Assembly (NCBI GenBank): GCA_027563935.2
Contig: CM050454.1
Coordinates: 75,164,596 to 75,228,595, forward strand
Direction of reading: 5' to 3'
DNA: 64,000 nt
Source: Costus lasius
Taxonomy: Eukaryota > Streptophyta > Magnoliopsida > Zingiberales > Costaceae
This document shows, piece after piece, positions 1 through 13,165 of this stretch (positions within the stretch are counted from its first letter, which is position 1; every line of letters begins with the position of its first letter). Under the pieces are notes generated by a model. That model was not told the DNA's origin. It did no database searches and saw only the letters and a program-made list of their open reading frames with translations. The position numbers and the translations under genes are program-made.

Positions 1-721
1 TCACTAGGCATGCATACTTCCTTTGCCACTTGATGTTCTTATTGGACAAGCCTGTCAAGCTTGTAACTCCAATATGATGAGCATGATTAGATCAGATGAA
101 CACTGTCACCTGGGTATGGCCATACACTCTCTCAATCATCTCATCCAGGGGGGCCCTTATAGAACATCACACTCCTTAAACAAGGAGACGGCAATCCTAT
201 GTCTATCACTAGTGTCCTAACCTGACTCAAGCTCACCATCCAAGATAGTCTATAATCATTATGTTTCAAATGATATTGAACTACCTCAAAACAATGACAA
301 TCATCATTTAGAAAACACAAGTGATCTCAAGTCAGAGGAAATGTGCCACTTGTCGCAATCAAGGAATATTCACATTGTGACAAACAATTGAACATCCTAG
401 TAGGGTCTGTCCAGTACATCCCATGTACCCATGAGTCTACATCTTATTCCATGCTCGAAGCATCCTATAAGATTAGAACACATATTAGTCTTAACCATAT
501 CAAGGCTGTCTCATGTTCACCAAGATACATCGACCAAGGACATAATAGCATGTCAGCCCAGCTGAACAGCTTTGAGACATTATTCAGAAGAACATATATT
601 GCAGCAGACAATGTAGCTAACTGAATAACAACCATGCCTTTATAAACATATGAGTTTATTACATGATACTTGTTACACTCCCATAGGCTTCAAACATTAG
701 CCTTAAGGGCATACCCCAACA
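1..721 (-). repeat. Copia family A LTR, partial (cut by window edge)
   Basis: Homologous to the other A LTRs of the window. The minus-strand LTR start, TGTTGGGG, is at 721 and the LTR runs off the left edge. Its first base abuts gag of A-I exactly, so it is most likely an A element or solo LTR that inserted into that gag. The candidate target duplication is plus-strand GAGCT (722-726), whose partner would lie outside the window. Confidence 0.85.
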
Positions 722-1109
722 GAGCTCCCACTGGACTCCCTTCAGCCAGTTTGCTCTGAAAGAAAAGTTTTGTCAGATTGTAGCGTTCAGTCCTAGCCTG
801 TGCAGCATATAGCAACTTGAGGTTAGCTATAATATCTATAGCCGATAGATCCTCATGCTGACGCTGCAGCTCTGGCGTCATAGACGCTAGCATTAGGCAA
901 GCGACATCAGTGCTATCATTGACATGCTTTTCATAAGCATCCCGAACCGCCCTTGCGGCGTTCGGAGCGGGTTGAGGCGGTATAGCCGTCTCGAGGACAT
1001 ACAGCTTCCTCTCAGCCTTAAGAACAATCTTAAGGTGTCCGTACCAGTCTGAGAAGTTTTGCCCAGCAAACTTCTCCCTTTCCAGTAGGAATCGCACATT
1101 GAAATTCAT
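722..1109 (-). pseudogene. gag: Copia A-I gag, N-terminal part, interrupted
   Basis: The first about 129 codons of A-type gag, the capsid-like structural protein that packages element RNA. The start MNFNVRFLLEREKF and the block TERYNLTKLFFQSKLAEGSP align with gag of the tandem copies and A-V. The start codon is the same one used by the other copies, about 20 nt after the acceptor-like GTTGTAG motif. The frame is cut after SPVGA by the LTR at 721; the last ten residues of the open frame (LGYALKANV) come from LTR sequence and are not gag. No protease, integrase or RT follows in the window. Confidence 0.85.
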
Positions 1110-2921
1110 GGTGTTCGTTGCTGCAGTAATCTACAACAATGCAAGAACAGCAAGGTCAGTATCAATGTTTTAGAATCAATCCAGGACTTAAGAACGATTC
1201 CTTTTCTCACTATTTTATCTGGCTGAAAAATCCAGCAAAATAGCCCGAAAGAGTAACACTCTTTTAGTGAGATGGGATCCAGATTTCACACTTGGTCTCC
1301 GCGTCCCGCTCAGGCGAGATAAGATGCACAGAGAGTACAAGCATTAATTTCTGGTAGGCAATCCCTGCCAATCGCCAACCCGTGCAATTCCCCTTCATCT
1401 GGGCAATCCAGTAGACTGTGCCAACTGAGTTGGTACAACACAATCTCTGACCCCACAGATGGCTGCCTCCATATAGCTACCATATGCGCCACATATGTAG
1501 CCTACATGGTCAAGCTGACCCGACCTACTCCCTGGACCACCACGTGCTATGCTGAGCAACGAGAAGCGATAAATCCCTTCCCTGTAACACGTAGGTGTAA
1601 TCCCGCACCGTCTGAAGATAGATGGGCGTGCCCACTGAGTGGGTACAACACGGCCCCAACGATAGTCAGAACAGTGAGTTTTCACGTCAGAAGGCTTACG
1701 AGCTTGATATTTTAGCGTTGGATTTTAATGGTCTTTTTATCTTCTTAACTATCATGCAATTCCTATGGTGATAGCAGAAGATTAAATCATGCAATTCTAA
1801 TTATAAACAATAAATGAAAGCATGATGATCTTATGTGGTAAAAGCCCATTAAGCCTAGGTAAGACCTTAATTTTAACTTAAGTCTTCACTTGCTTTCTTC
1901 ATGGGGCTTTTTCTTCTCATCTGGCCCAACCCAGGGCCCAAGCGCCCACTGCAGCTCAGGTGTGCCCACCAGGTAAATGCGCCTGTCCCAGAGTCGAACC
2001 CTGGACCTCCCACCTGGTCAAGCCACTGCTGCATGCGCCTCTGCCAAATGTGCTCTGTGCTCATGTCTGATTAAAATACAATTTAATCTATCTAGACATG
2101 ATTGACACGCAGGTCAATTACACTTTATAAATTAATTAAAAATGTGATTCGCAGATCACATTAAATAATTTACAAATTAACATCCAGGCACGCAGGCCCC
2201 AGCACAGCACACATTAAGATAGGCAGCCCACATAAGATGAAATAAACAAGCATCATGTATACAATCATCATGTGATCCAATCAAGAAAATAAAATTTTCG
2301 AAAACCCATTGGCATCACTTTTATTTTCCTTATGTGCCCTACTACCTTATAACGGTCCATTAATAGGGATCCACTCATCACATCTAGTCAGATCCACTGC
2401 CCTGGGATGCACCAAGTCCTAACTGACTTGAGTCGACCTAATGGTCAACCATGCATGCGCCAAGGGCTGAACGACCTCATGAGTTCTGGCAAGCGGGTAT
2501 GACCCCGGGCCTAACTCATGTGCGTTCACTGGTTGTCTCAACCAGACATCGCTACACGCCTGTCCGCAGTTGACCTATAGCCACCTCTTGCTTGCGCAGA
2601 GGTGCCATCTGGTCGACCCATCTAGGCTGTCAGATAGTCTGATCAGACTGGTTGGATCTTGACTAGACTGTGACTTCAACCCTAATAACCCGTCTAAGGG
2701 TTTACAGTAGGCGCCTCTGATCTAATGGTAAGCGCGCAAGTAATATAGTTTTGTGAAAAACCAATATGCGCCAAGATACATGCGCCAAGAAAACATATAC
2801 ATTAAGTTTTCGCCAACTAACATATCATGTCGTTTTTCGCATGTAAGCATTAGATCTAGTGAATTGCACAAACAAGGATCACAATAAGCATCAAGCAATC
2901 ATAAAACATGCATAAAACTTG
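1110..2921 (-). other. 5' leader of copia A-I
   Basis: Untranslated leader between PBS and gag, collinear with the other A leaders. It contains the two repeated hairpins (plus-strand 1631-1643 CCCACTGAGTGGG and 1421-1433 CCAACTGAGTTGG), the tRNA-like B-box (reverse complement of 1990-2000) and the acceptor-like motif (CTACAAC, 1131-1137). No coding sequence is supported. Confidence 0.75.
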
Positions 2922-2933
2922 GCTCTGATACCA
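2922..2933 (-). promoter_or_regulatory. Primer-binding site of A-I
   Basis: The minus strand reads TGGTATCAGAGC, complementary to the 3' end of plant initiator-Met tRNA, two bases from the LTR end at 2936. It primes minus-strand cDNA synthesis. Confidence 0.9.
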
Positions 2934-2935
2934 GT

Positions 2936-4622
2936 TGAAAGTCCCCTAAACAAGGGGGGGCGAAACCCTACTGGCGCATATGGAGGTTTTAAAGCAGCGG
3001 AATGGATTTCTAGGGATCGATAGCATGAGATATGATCAACTTTTAAACCGATTGCAAACAAGAATGAAGGAATCGATTCTTACCGAAGCCATTCCTTGGA
3101 TGGCGTCTAGGAAGAAGAGACTCAAGCGCTTCTCCTCCAAATGGTGCGCACACAAGATCATGTCGCCTACTCCCTTAGTGCTCCTTGTGCTAGCAAGGTT
3201 CTAAGGAGTCCTTTTTCGAATGGAAAGGGAAGAGAAGAAGTTTTGCTTGGCGAGACCTCCTTATCGTCAACCCCTTCAACCACGAGAATGCTCTAACGTC
3301 GAGAGCAAGAGCCAAGGCGACAATAGGCGTGAAAAGGAGAGTAACGTGAGGCGTGGTCACGTAAGTGATCATGCCTTCTAAAAATAGAAAGCCACTCCTC
3401 AACATGCGACCATGGGTTTACCCCAATCGGAAATTCCTCTTCACCCTTGAACCATGCGCTCACTTGATGAGCTGGTTCAATTTGGGTTTAGTTCAAAGAC
3501 CAATTAAGCCAAGCAATTTGGTCTAGATCACAATAAACCCTAAAGGTTCAAGATCTAACCGTTCATCTCTTAATGCTCCTGATCTCACCGATCTAGCATC
3601 CATTCTCTCGATCGAAGCTTACCGATCTCAAGCCCTAATCAATCAAACATGATCAGACCAGATCTCACTTACAATCAGAGATTAAATCCCTTTAAACTGA
3701 ATCCAAACAATTCAGTCCACACGATCTGACTTAAGTAAGCCATATCATCAAATTGTGCGACCCTAAGGGTTTCCTTTAAATGTCAGTAATGATAACTTAC
3801 GTTATCACGATCAGTGAGGGGTATCTAGCAACACATCACTGTCTCCCGATATAAAGGAAAGAGTCTTCCAAGACTACACCCAAACCACAGCACAAGTGTG
3901 AATCCACTTCACTAGACATACATGTTTCCTTTGCCACTTGATGTTCTTATTGGACAAGCGTGTCAAGCTTGTAACTCCAATATGATGAGAATGATTAGAT
4001 CAGATGAACATAGTCACCTGGGTATGGCCATACACTTTCTCAATCATCTCATCCAGGGGGCCCCTATAGAACATCACACTCCTATTAAGGAGACGGCAAT
4101 CCTATATCTACACTAGTGTCCTAACCTGACTCATGATCATTATCCAAGATAGTCTATAACCATTATGTTTCAAATGATATTGAACTACCTCAAAACAATG
4201 CCAATCATCATTTAGAAACACAAGTGATCTCAAGTCAGAGGAAGTATGCCACTTGTTCGCATACAAGGATTATTCACATTGTGACAAGCAATTGAATATC
4301 CTTGTAGGGTCTGTCCAGTACATCCAATGTACCCATGAGTCTACATCTTATTCCATGCTCGAAGCATCCTATAAGATTAGAACACATATTAGTCTCAATC
4401 ATATCAAGGCTGTCTCATGTTCACCAAGATATCTCGACTAAGGACTTAACTGCTTGTCAGCCAAGCTGATCATCATTGAGACATTATTCAGAAGTATACA
4501 TATGACAGCAGATAATGCAACAACCTGAATAACAACAATTGCCTTTATAAACATAGAGTTTATACATGATACTGATATAATCCCAAGGCCTCAAACATTA
4601 GCCTTAAGGGCATACCCCAACA
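2936..4622 (-). repeat. 5' LTR of copia A-I
   Basis: 1,687 bp, TG...CA ends (plus strand TGAAAGTCCC to CCCCAACA). Adjacent to the PBS, so it is the 5' LTR. Confidence 0.92.
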
Positions 4623-5752
4623 CTGGGTAGCAGCGATGCACTGCTAGGTGCCACTCACTGCTTGTGATGACCTCTGGTCAGCACTGCCAGCGTCAGAGGA
4701 ACCTACAGGGTCGCACACCTTGATACTTGAGTTCTCGTATTGATCGGGAAGCCTTATGATCGAGTTATTGGATAACTCGGATCTAATTGGGAGATTTCAT
4801 CAGTGCCAATGGGCCTGATGAGATGGAAGAATGTTATTGGAGCCAAACTTCATTTTTGGCAGGTTGACCCGTATTTGACCATGGTTGGTCACATTTGGAT
4901 TAGGGTTGCATTGGATTGGATCCAAGTGCTTAATCAACCCATGTAATGAAGTTTGGGCTATCTCATTATCCAATGAGGCCCAATGACAAGTTCTCATGAA
5001 GAGATGAGAGGCTAAAAGGGCATAATGGGGAGAAACATGAACCATTAGGCGCCTAGGGGCATAATGGGGTAATGTTGGCGCCTTTGCTTCATTATGGAAG
5101 TAAAGGGCGCCTCCCCTCTCTTGCTAGGATGGAATGAATGCCTTTATGGCATTGCTTGAGGCGCAAGGCCTTCGCGCACAAGGAAAGGCGTGGGAACAAA
5201 AGGAAAGGTTGAATGAGAATTATGGAAATGCCTTGGAGACTTTCCTTGTCTCAAACCTCCTCATCCTAGCCCTACACTTGTCATGATCCTAGCCATTACC
5301 CTAACCGCCTCTTGCCCTATAAATGTGACCCTAGTCGCCCCCTCTTGTGTGTAATCAATCCTTGAAGGCGTGAACACAAGGAGAGGGGCGAGTGCTTGGA
5401 GCATGGGCGCATCTTCCATAACCGCAACCCTCTTCCTCCTTTCCTCTTGGCGCAAGGAGATCTAGGGCTTGGCGGCTTGGGCGGTTTTCCCTCTTCACTT
5501 GGCGCATCTTTTCTCTGGGTGGCGTAAGAGAAGTAAAACATCTCCCTAAGGCTTGGATCTTCTTCCCGAGGCTAGCACCGGGCGTGGAAGAAGAGAACTC
5601 AAGAGATCCGTGTGTGCGAGACTGCAGAGGGCGCACACTTGGACGCCTACATCGGCATCGCTCCATATTGCTCTTAAGGTATTTCCTAACTCATCGTGTC
5701 GACTCCCTTGCATGCGATCTTCACTGGGTTTTTGGGACTGGCCTGTTTCGGG
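4623..5752 (+). repeat. Copia family B LTR, middle part (plus strand)
   Basis: Reverse-complement homologue of 46519-46671 and 29399-29947, the other B LTR. The first about 740 bp of this LTR should lie left of A-I, off-window; the last 73 bp follow A-II at 22553-22625. No B primer-binding site follows its end, so it is a solo LTR or a 3' LTR. It still holds the 523 bp (4778-5300) missing from the other B LTR. Confidence 0.8.
5318..5324 (-). promoter_or_regulatory. TATA-like box region of B LTR
   Basis: TATAAAT in CCCTATAAATG; the other B LTR reads CCTATATATG at the matching place (29925-29932). A match alone is weak: the plus strand is the sense strand of this LTR copy, and either strand can form a TATA motif, so the direction is uncertain. 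Confidence 0.25.
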
Positions 5753-7428
5753 TGAAAAGTCCCCTTCAAGGGGGAGCGAAACCCTAAAGTGGTGCATGTA
5801 AATTCTTTTCGGCAGCGGAATTAGGGTTTCATAAGGATCTTTTGCATGCCATATGATCAACATCAACAGCTTATATAGATGAAAAGGATTCATACCATAG
5901 CTATTAGTTCGAATGGCGTCTTGGAACAAGAGATCGAAAGGGGTCTCCTCCACAAGATGCGCACACAAGATGAGAAGTAGCTTTCTTCTTGTCGCTCCTT
6001 GTGCTAGCAAGGATCTCCAAGTGCCCCTTGTCGCGTGAAGGAGATTTTGAGAGAGAGGACCTTGCTGGCCGAATTTTCCTCTTGGCGTGAAGGGCACCCA
6101 AGACGAGAGAGGAAGAGGCTAGAGAGGCGTTCGAACGTGGGAGCGTTTTCCTCTAGCAAAACTTCTTCCCAAAATAGCAAGTTTTAAGTTCACTTAAAAC
6201 CTCCTCTTAAACCATCGAAAACTCCTCTTGCCTTTGAACCATACGTTCACATAAGTGAACCGGTTCAAATCAATTCGGTTTAGATGCATTTGGTTCAAAG
6301 ACCAAATCAAACCAGCCCAAGCCTTGGCCTAGATCTCATTGAACCAATGGTTCAAGATCTAACCGTTGATCTCTTGATGCTTTTGATCTCACCGATCTAG
6401 CATCACTACTCTCGATCGAAGCTTACCGATCTCAAGCCCTAATCAATCAAACATGATCAGACCAGATCTCACTTACAATCAGAGTTTAAACTCCTTTAAA
6501 CTGAACCAAAACAATTCAGTCCACATGATCTGACTTAAGTAAGCCATATCATCAAATTGTGCGACCCTAAGGGTTTCCTTTAAATGTCGGTAACGATAAC
6601 TTACGTTATCACGATCAGTGAGGGGTATCTAGCAACACATCACTGTCTCTCGATATAAAGGAAAGAGTCTTCCAAGACTACACCCAAACCACAGCACAAG
6701 TGTGAATCCACTTCACTAGGCATACATGTTTCCTTTGCCACTCGATGTTCTTTTTGGACAAGCGTGTCAAGCCTGTAACTCCAATATGATGAGCATGATT
6801 AGATCAGATGAACATAGTCACCTGGGTATGGCCATACACTTTCTCAATCACCTCATCCAGGGGGGCCCCTTTAGAACATCACACTCCAAACAAGGAGACG
6901 GCAATCCTATATCTATCACTAGTGTCCTAACCTGACTCATGATCATTATCCAAGATAGTCTATAACCATTATGTTTCAAATGATATTGAACTACCTCAAA
7001 ACAATGACAATCATCATTTAGAAACACAAGTGATCTCAAGTCAGAGGACATGTGCCACTTGTTGCAAACAAGGATTATTCACATTGTGACAAGTAATTGA
7101 ATATCCTAGTAGGGTCTGTCCAGTACATCCAATGTACCCATGAGTCTACATCTTATTCCATGCTCGAAGCATCCTATAAGATTAGAACACATATTAGTCT
7201 CAATCATATCAAGGCTGTCTCATGTTCACCAAGATATCTCGACTAAGGACATTACAGCATGTCAGCCAAGCTGAACAGCATTGAGACATTATTCAGAAGC
7301 ACACTTATTGCAGCAGACAATGTAACAAACTGAATAACAACCATTGCCTTTATAAACATGAGAGTTTATACATGATACTGAAAGAATCCCAAGGCCTCAA
7401 ACATTAGCCTTAAGGGCATACCCCAACA
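5753..7428 (-). repeat. 3' LTR of copia A-II
   Basis: 1,676 bp, plus-strand TGAAAAGTCC to CCCCAACA, next to the polypurine tract. Confidence 0.95.
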
Positions 7429-7438
7429 ATCTCCCACT
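7429..7438 (-). promoter_or_regulatory. Polypurine tract of A-II
   Basis: The minus strand reads AGTGGGAGAT directly before the 3' LTR. It is the plus-strand primer of reverse transcription and is identical in the tandem copies and A-V. Confidence 0.85.
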
Positions 7439-7448
7439 TGCACTTAAT

Positions 7449-10400
7449 CTAATGGTTGAGAAATCTCAAACCCATATTATTACAGTGCTTCTCATGCTTC
7501 TGCTGCGCCAGAGGCTTGGTAAGCGGGTCAGCCAGATTGTCATCTGTATGAACCTTGCAGATTTTGATCTCACCACGATCAATGATCTCCCGGATCAAGT
7601 GAAACCGTCTCTGTATGTGCTTGGACTTCTGGTGCGACCGTGGTTCCTTTGCTTGTGCGATTGCTCCAGTGTTATCGCAGAAGATAACCAAAGGATCTGC
7701 ACTCAAAGGAACAACACCAAGTTCTTGAACGAACTTACGAATCCACACTGCCTCCTTGGATGCTTCCGAGGCTGCAACATACTCGGCTTCTGTTGTGGAA
7801 TCAGCAACGATAGACTGTTTGAAACTTTTCCACACCACTGCTCCACCATTCAAGCTAAAAACATAGCCTGATTGCGATCGGAAATCATCCTGGTCAGATT
7901 GGAACGAAGCGTCAGTATATCCTTCAATACTAAGTTCTTCCTGACCTCCATATATCAAGAACATATCTTTGGTCCTCCGAAGATATTTGAAAATGTTCTT
8001 GACCGCAATCCAGTGCGCCTGACCTGGATTACTTTGGAATCGACTGGTCATGCTTAACCCGTAAGCGACGTCTGGGCGAGTACATAACATCGCATACATA
8101 ATGGACCCAATAGCCGAAGCATAAGGCGTATTGTCCATTTCATCTTTCTCAGTCTGTGTTTGTGGACACTGACTCTTTGAAAGATTCAGACCATGTCTGA
8201 CTGGAAGATATCCTCTTTTAGAATTTTCTAAATGGAATCTCTCCAGGACTTTATCGATGTAAGTACTTTGGCACAGCCCGAGAAGCCTCTTAGATCTATC
8301 TCTGTAGATCTTCACACCTAATACATAGGCTGCTTCTCCTAGATCTTTCATCCGGAAACATTTTCTTAACCATGCTTTAACAGCATGCAGTTCAGGAATA
8401 TCGTTTCCAATGATTAAGATATCATCGACGTAGAGGACTAGGAAAGTAATCACGCTCCCACTAAACCTCTTATATACACACGGGTCATCTTCATTCTTGA
8501 TGAAACCAAATTCACATATTGATTCATCAAAATGAATATTCCAGCTTCTAGATGCTTGCTTAAGTCCATAAATAGACTTCTTTAACTTGCATATTCTATG
8601 ACGATCTGATGGATTAGTGAAACCTTCAGGTTGTGTCATATACACATCCTCATCCAGTTTTCCATTAAGGAAAGCGGTTTTCACATCCATTTGCCAGATC
8701 TCATAATCGTAATATGCTGCTATCGCAAGAATAATCCGAATAGACTTGAACATGGCTACAGGAGAGAAAGTTTCATCATAATCTATCCCGTAGATTTGTT
8801 TGAATCCTTTCGCTACTAGCCTGCCTTTATAGGTAACCACGTTACCATCCATGTCAATCTTCTTCTTGAAGATCCATTTACAGCCTATAGGGATTACTCC
8901 CGGAGGCGGATCAACCAAATCCCAGACTTGATTATCTGACATGGAGTCCATCTCGGCTCGCATAGCTTCAAGCCATCTAGCTGACTCCGGTCCACTGACC
9001 GCATCCGCATAAGTGAGGGGTTCATCATGATCAATGATGTAGACTCCGTCATAGCGCTCAGGCTGTCGACGGATCCTTCCCGATCTATGCGGTTCCCGTG
9101 ATATCTGAGCCTCAGGTTGTTCAATAACCTGTTCTACTGGCTCAGGCTCATCCAACTGTGCTTGACTACTTTGTCCTTCCTCTGGATTCTCATCCAGTTT
9201 TATTTCTCTCCCACTGGCTTCTTGCAGAAGAAACTCCTTCTCAAGAAAAATATCCATCCGAGCAACAAATACTTTGTTCTCTTTGGGATCGTAGAAATAA
9301 TAACCCTTAGTTTCCTTAGGGTAACCGACAAAGATGCATTTCTCAGATCTGCTCTCTAGTTTCCCAGAGGCGAGCTTTTTGACATAAGCCTCGCAACCCC
9401 AGATCTTAATGAATGTCAAGCTCGGCTGTTTCCCATACCATAACTCATATGGAGTCTTTGAAACTGCCTTGGATGGCACTCGGTTTAGTACCTTTGCAGC
9501 TGTTTCCAGTGCAAATCCCCAAAAGGAGTAAGGTAGAGTAGCCTGACTCATCATAGAACGAACCATATCCAGTAAGGTTCTGTTCCTCCTCTCGGACACA
9601 CCATTCCATTGCGGTGTTCCTGGTGGAGTGAGCTGTGAGATAATCCCACACTCCTTCAGATAGTCAGTAAACTCTCGACCTAGGTATTCACCACCTCGAT
9701 CTGAACGAAGTGCCTTGATATTCTGGCCTAGCTGATTTTGTACTTCATTTTTGAACTCTTTGAACTTGTCAAAAGATTCACTTTTATGTCTCATTAGATA
9801 GACATAACCATACCTACTGAAATCATCAGTAAAGGTAATGAAGTATGAATAGCCACCTCTGGCATGTTTACTAAATGGCCCACACACATCACTGTGTATA
9901 AGGTCAAGTAAACCTGATGCCCTTTGACCTTTATGAGGAAAAGGAGCCTTCGTCATTTTACCCATTAGACAAGCTTTGCATGTATCAATCTCCTCATAGG
10001 AGAATGATCCCAGCAGTCCATGATCATGCAACCGCTTAATGCGTTTCTTGTTAATATGGCCTAAACGACTATGCCATAGCAAGGTGCTGTCATCAGCATA
10101 CTTGGCTTTCTTATTATCAATGTTTTGTATAGAACATCCCATGTCCAACATGAATAACCCATTGTTAATTGACCCAGTAGCATAAACAATATTATCAAGA
10201 GAAAGATAACACTTTGAAGTCTTGCATTCAAAGGAAAACCCTTTCCTGACAAGAGCAGGAATAGAGATAATATTCTTGGTAATGCTAGGTACAAAATAAC
10301 AATTGTTCAGTTCTAATACAAGTCCAGATGGTAATGAGATGTAATATTCTCCTACAGCAACAACAGCAACCCGTGCCCCGTTTCCAACTCGTAGGTCCAC

Positions 10401-11333
10401 CTCATGCTGTCCCACCTGTCTTCTTCTCTTGAGTTCCTGTACATTTGAACAAATGTGAACTCCACATGCAGTGTCCAACACCCATGAAATAGAAGAAGAA
10501 GATATCATGACTTCAGTCACAAAAATACCTGAGCTAGAAGCGATGCTTCCCTTCTTGTCTCCTTGGAGCACTTTACAGTCCTTTTTCTAGTGACCCAGCT
10601 GGCCACAATGGAAACATCTGTTGTCCTTCGACCGCTTAACCTTTTGTTTCAGAGCCTTGTTGTAGTTCTTGACAGGGGCTTTGCCCTTCTTCCCCTTCTT
10701 CTTGTTCCTGGAAGGAAACATCAAGATAGAGGTTGAAGGCTTTCCCTTTAGAGTCTCCTCTGTAGTCAAGAGCATATTCAGCAACTCTGCCGGAGTACAG
10801 TCGATCTTGTTCATATTAAAATTAATAATGAACGGATCGAAGGAGGCCGGGAGAGACTGCAGAATAATGTCTACAGCAAGCTCCTGATTGATGGTATGCC
10901 CCAGTTTCTCTAGAGCCTCTTTGTGCCCAATCATCTTGAGCACATGAGCTCCCACTGGACTCCCTTCAGCCAGTTTGCTCTGAAAGAAAAGCTTGGTCAA
11001 ATTATAGCGCTCAGTCCTCGCCTGTGCAGCATATAGCATCTTGAGGTTTGCTATAATTTCTATAGCAGACATATCCTCATGCTGACGCTGCAGCTGTGGT
11101 GTCATAGACGCTATCATCAGGCAAGCGACATCAATGCTATCATTGACATGCTTTTCATAGGCATCCCGAACCGCCCTTGCGGCGTTCGGAGCGGGTTGAG
11201 GCGGTATAGCCGTCTCGAGGACATACAGTTTCCTCTCAGCCTTAAGAACAATCTTAAGGTGTCCGTACCAGTCTGAGAAGTTTGGCCCAGCAAACTTCTC
11301 CCTTTCCAGTAGGGATCGCACATTGAAGCTCAT
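7449..11333 (-). pseudogene. gag-pol: Copia A-II gag-pol polyprotein with one nonsense codon
   Basis: A single frame of 1,294 codons encodes gag, protease, integrase, reverse transcriptase and RNase H in copia order. Gag starts MSFNVRSLLEREKF. One in-frame TAG at 10587-10589 (codon 249) replaces the Trp of the zinc knuckle CFHCGQLGHWKKDC. After it come protease VLDTACGVHIC, integrase HSRLGH and CKACLMGK zinc residues, RT DVKTAFLNG and YVDDILIIGND, and RNase H GYTDASF, EAEYVA and CDNTGAIAQ. The frame is otherwise open, so this is a recently silenced copy. In the sibling copies this codon is TGG; the change lies in CHG context on the other strand. The product would be truncated inside gag. Confidence 0.93.
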
Positions 11334-13151
11334 GGTGTTCGTTGCTGCAGGAATCTACAACAATGCAAGAACAGCAAGGTCAGTATCAATGTTTAGAATC
11401 AATCCAGGACTTAAGAAAGATTCTTTTCTCACTATTTTATCTGACTGAAAAATCCATAAAAACAGTCCGAAAGAGTAACACTCTTCTAGTGAGATGGGAT
11501 CCAGATTTCATACTTGGTCTCCGCGTCCCGCTCAGGCGAGATAAGATGCACAGAGAGTACAAGCACTAATTTCTGGTAGGCAGTCCCTGCCAATCGCCAA
11601 CCCGTGCGATTCCCCTTCATCTGGGCAATCCAGCAGACTGTGCCAACTGAGTTGGTACAACACAGTCTCTGATCCCACAGATGGCTGCCTCCATATAGCT
11701 AACATATGCCCCATATGTAGCCTACATGGTCAAGCTGACCTGACCTACTCCCTGGACCACCACGTGTTATGCTGAGCAACGAGAAGCGATAAATCCCTTC
11801 TCTGTAACACGCAGGTGAAATCACACACCATCTGAAGATAGATGGGCGTGCCCACTGAGTGGGTACAACACGGCCCCAACGATAGTCAGAACAGTGAGGT
11901 TTCGCATTAGAAGGCTTACGTGCTTGATATTTTGCGTTGGATTTTAACGGTCCTTTTATCTTCTTAACTATCATGCAAACCCTATGGTGATAGCAGAAGA
12001 TAAATAAATCATGCAATTCTAATTATTTAAACAATAAAAGAAAGCATGATGATCTTATGTGGTAAACGCCCATCAAGCCTTGGTAAGACCTTAAGAAAAC
12101 TTAAGTCTTCACTTGAGCTTTTCATGAGTTATTTGCATCTCATCTGGCCCAGACCAGGGCCCAAGCGCCCTCTGCAGCTCAGGTGCGCCCACCAGGTAGA
12201 TGCGCCTGTCACAGGGTCGAACCCTAGACCTCCCACCTGGTCAAGCCTCTGCCAAGTGTGCTCTGTGCTCTTGTCTGATTAAAAGTACCATTTAATCTAT
12301 CTAGACAAGATTGACACGCAGGTCAATTACACAATAAATTAATTAAAATGTGATGCGCAGATCACAAATATAATAATTTACATTTTGTTTTAATCCAGGC
12401 ACGCAGGCCCCAGCACAGCACACATTAAAAGGGCAACCCACATAAGATGAAATAGACATACATCATGGTATTCATTCATCATGTGATCCAATAACAAAAT
12501 AAAATTTTGAAAACCCCTTGGCATCAATTTTATTTTCTTATGTGCCCTACTACCTTACAACGGTCCATTAATAGGGATCCACTCATCAGACCTAGTCAGA
12601 TCCACTGCCCTTGCATGCACTAAGTCCTAACTGACTTGAGTCGACCCAATGGTCAACCATGCATGCGCTGGGCTGAACAACCCTCATGAGTTCTGGCAAG
12701 CGGGTGTGACCCCGGGCCTAACTCATGTGTGTTCACTGGTTGTCTCAACCAGACATCGCTACACGCCTGTCTGTAGTCGACCTATAGCCACCTCGTGCTT
12801 GCGCACAGGTGCCATCTGGTCGACCCATCTAGGCTCTCAGATCGTCCGATCAGACTATTTGGATCTAGACTTGACTGTGACTTCAACCCTATCAACCCGT
12901 CTAAGGGTTTAAAGTAGGCCCTTATAGATCTAGATGGAGCGCACAAGATGTTACAAGTTTTTAGGTAAAAACAACTTACAACATGTGCAACAAAGTAAGA
13001 AGCTTTCATCTAAGTTAACATGCGCAACTAGATACTTGTATCTAAGGTAACAAGCGCAAACTTAATGAAACTTTCATATAGATCTATAACATGTATTAGC
13101 ATACTCGGATCACAACAAGCAAAAGCAATCATATGAACATGCGAAAACCAT
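11334..13151 (-). other. 5' leader of copia A-II
   Basis: Non-coding leader of about 1.8 kb. It carries hairpins at 11643-11655 (CCAACTGAGTTGG) and 11851-11863 (CCCACTGAGTGGG), the B-box-like site at 12213-12223 and the acceptor-like CTACAAC at 11355-11361. No gene is seen. Confidence 0.75.
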
Positions 13152-13163
13152 GCTCTGATACCA
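13152..13163 (-). promoter_or_regulatory. Primer-binding site of A-II
   Basis: The minus strand reads TGGTATCAGAGC, two bases inside the 5' LTR end at 13166. Confidence 0.9.
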
Positions 13164-13165
13164 AT

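Larger units (their letters stand above)
722..4622 (-). mobile_element. Copia A-I: 5' LTR, leader and start of gag
   Basis: Minus-strand family A copy. From right to left it holds a complete 5' LTR (2936-4622), a primer-binding site, a leader of about 1.8 kb and the first part of gag, which ends at 722 where another A LTR begins. The right end (CCCCAACA) is followed by CTGGG (4623-4627), the candidate target duplication; its partner is off-window. The element sits inside the plus-strand B LTR. The rest of gag-pol and the 3' LTR are probably displaced to the left of the window. Confidence 0.85.

Noticed and set aside
4253..4441. A 62-64 codon ORF (PLVA..KDYSHCDKQLN) found in every A LTR, antisense to the element
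   Set aside because: It overlaps the structured LTR core. Its preservation follows from the youth of the copies, and it has no protein-family features or coding bias I can see.
5546..6097. 183-codon and overlapping ORFs around the B LTR/A-II LTR junction
   Set aside because: They span an LTR boundary and exist in several frames at once, so chance open frames in LTR DNA.
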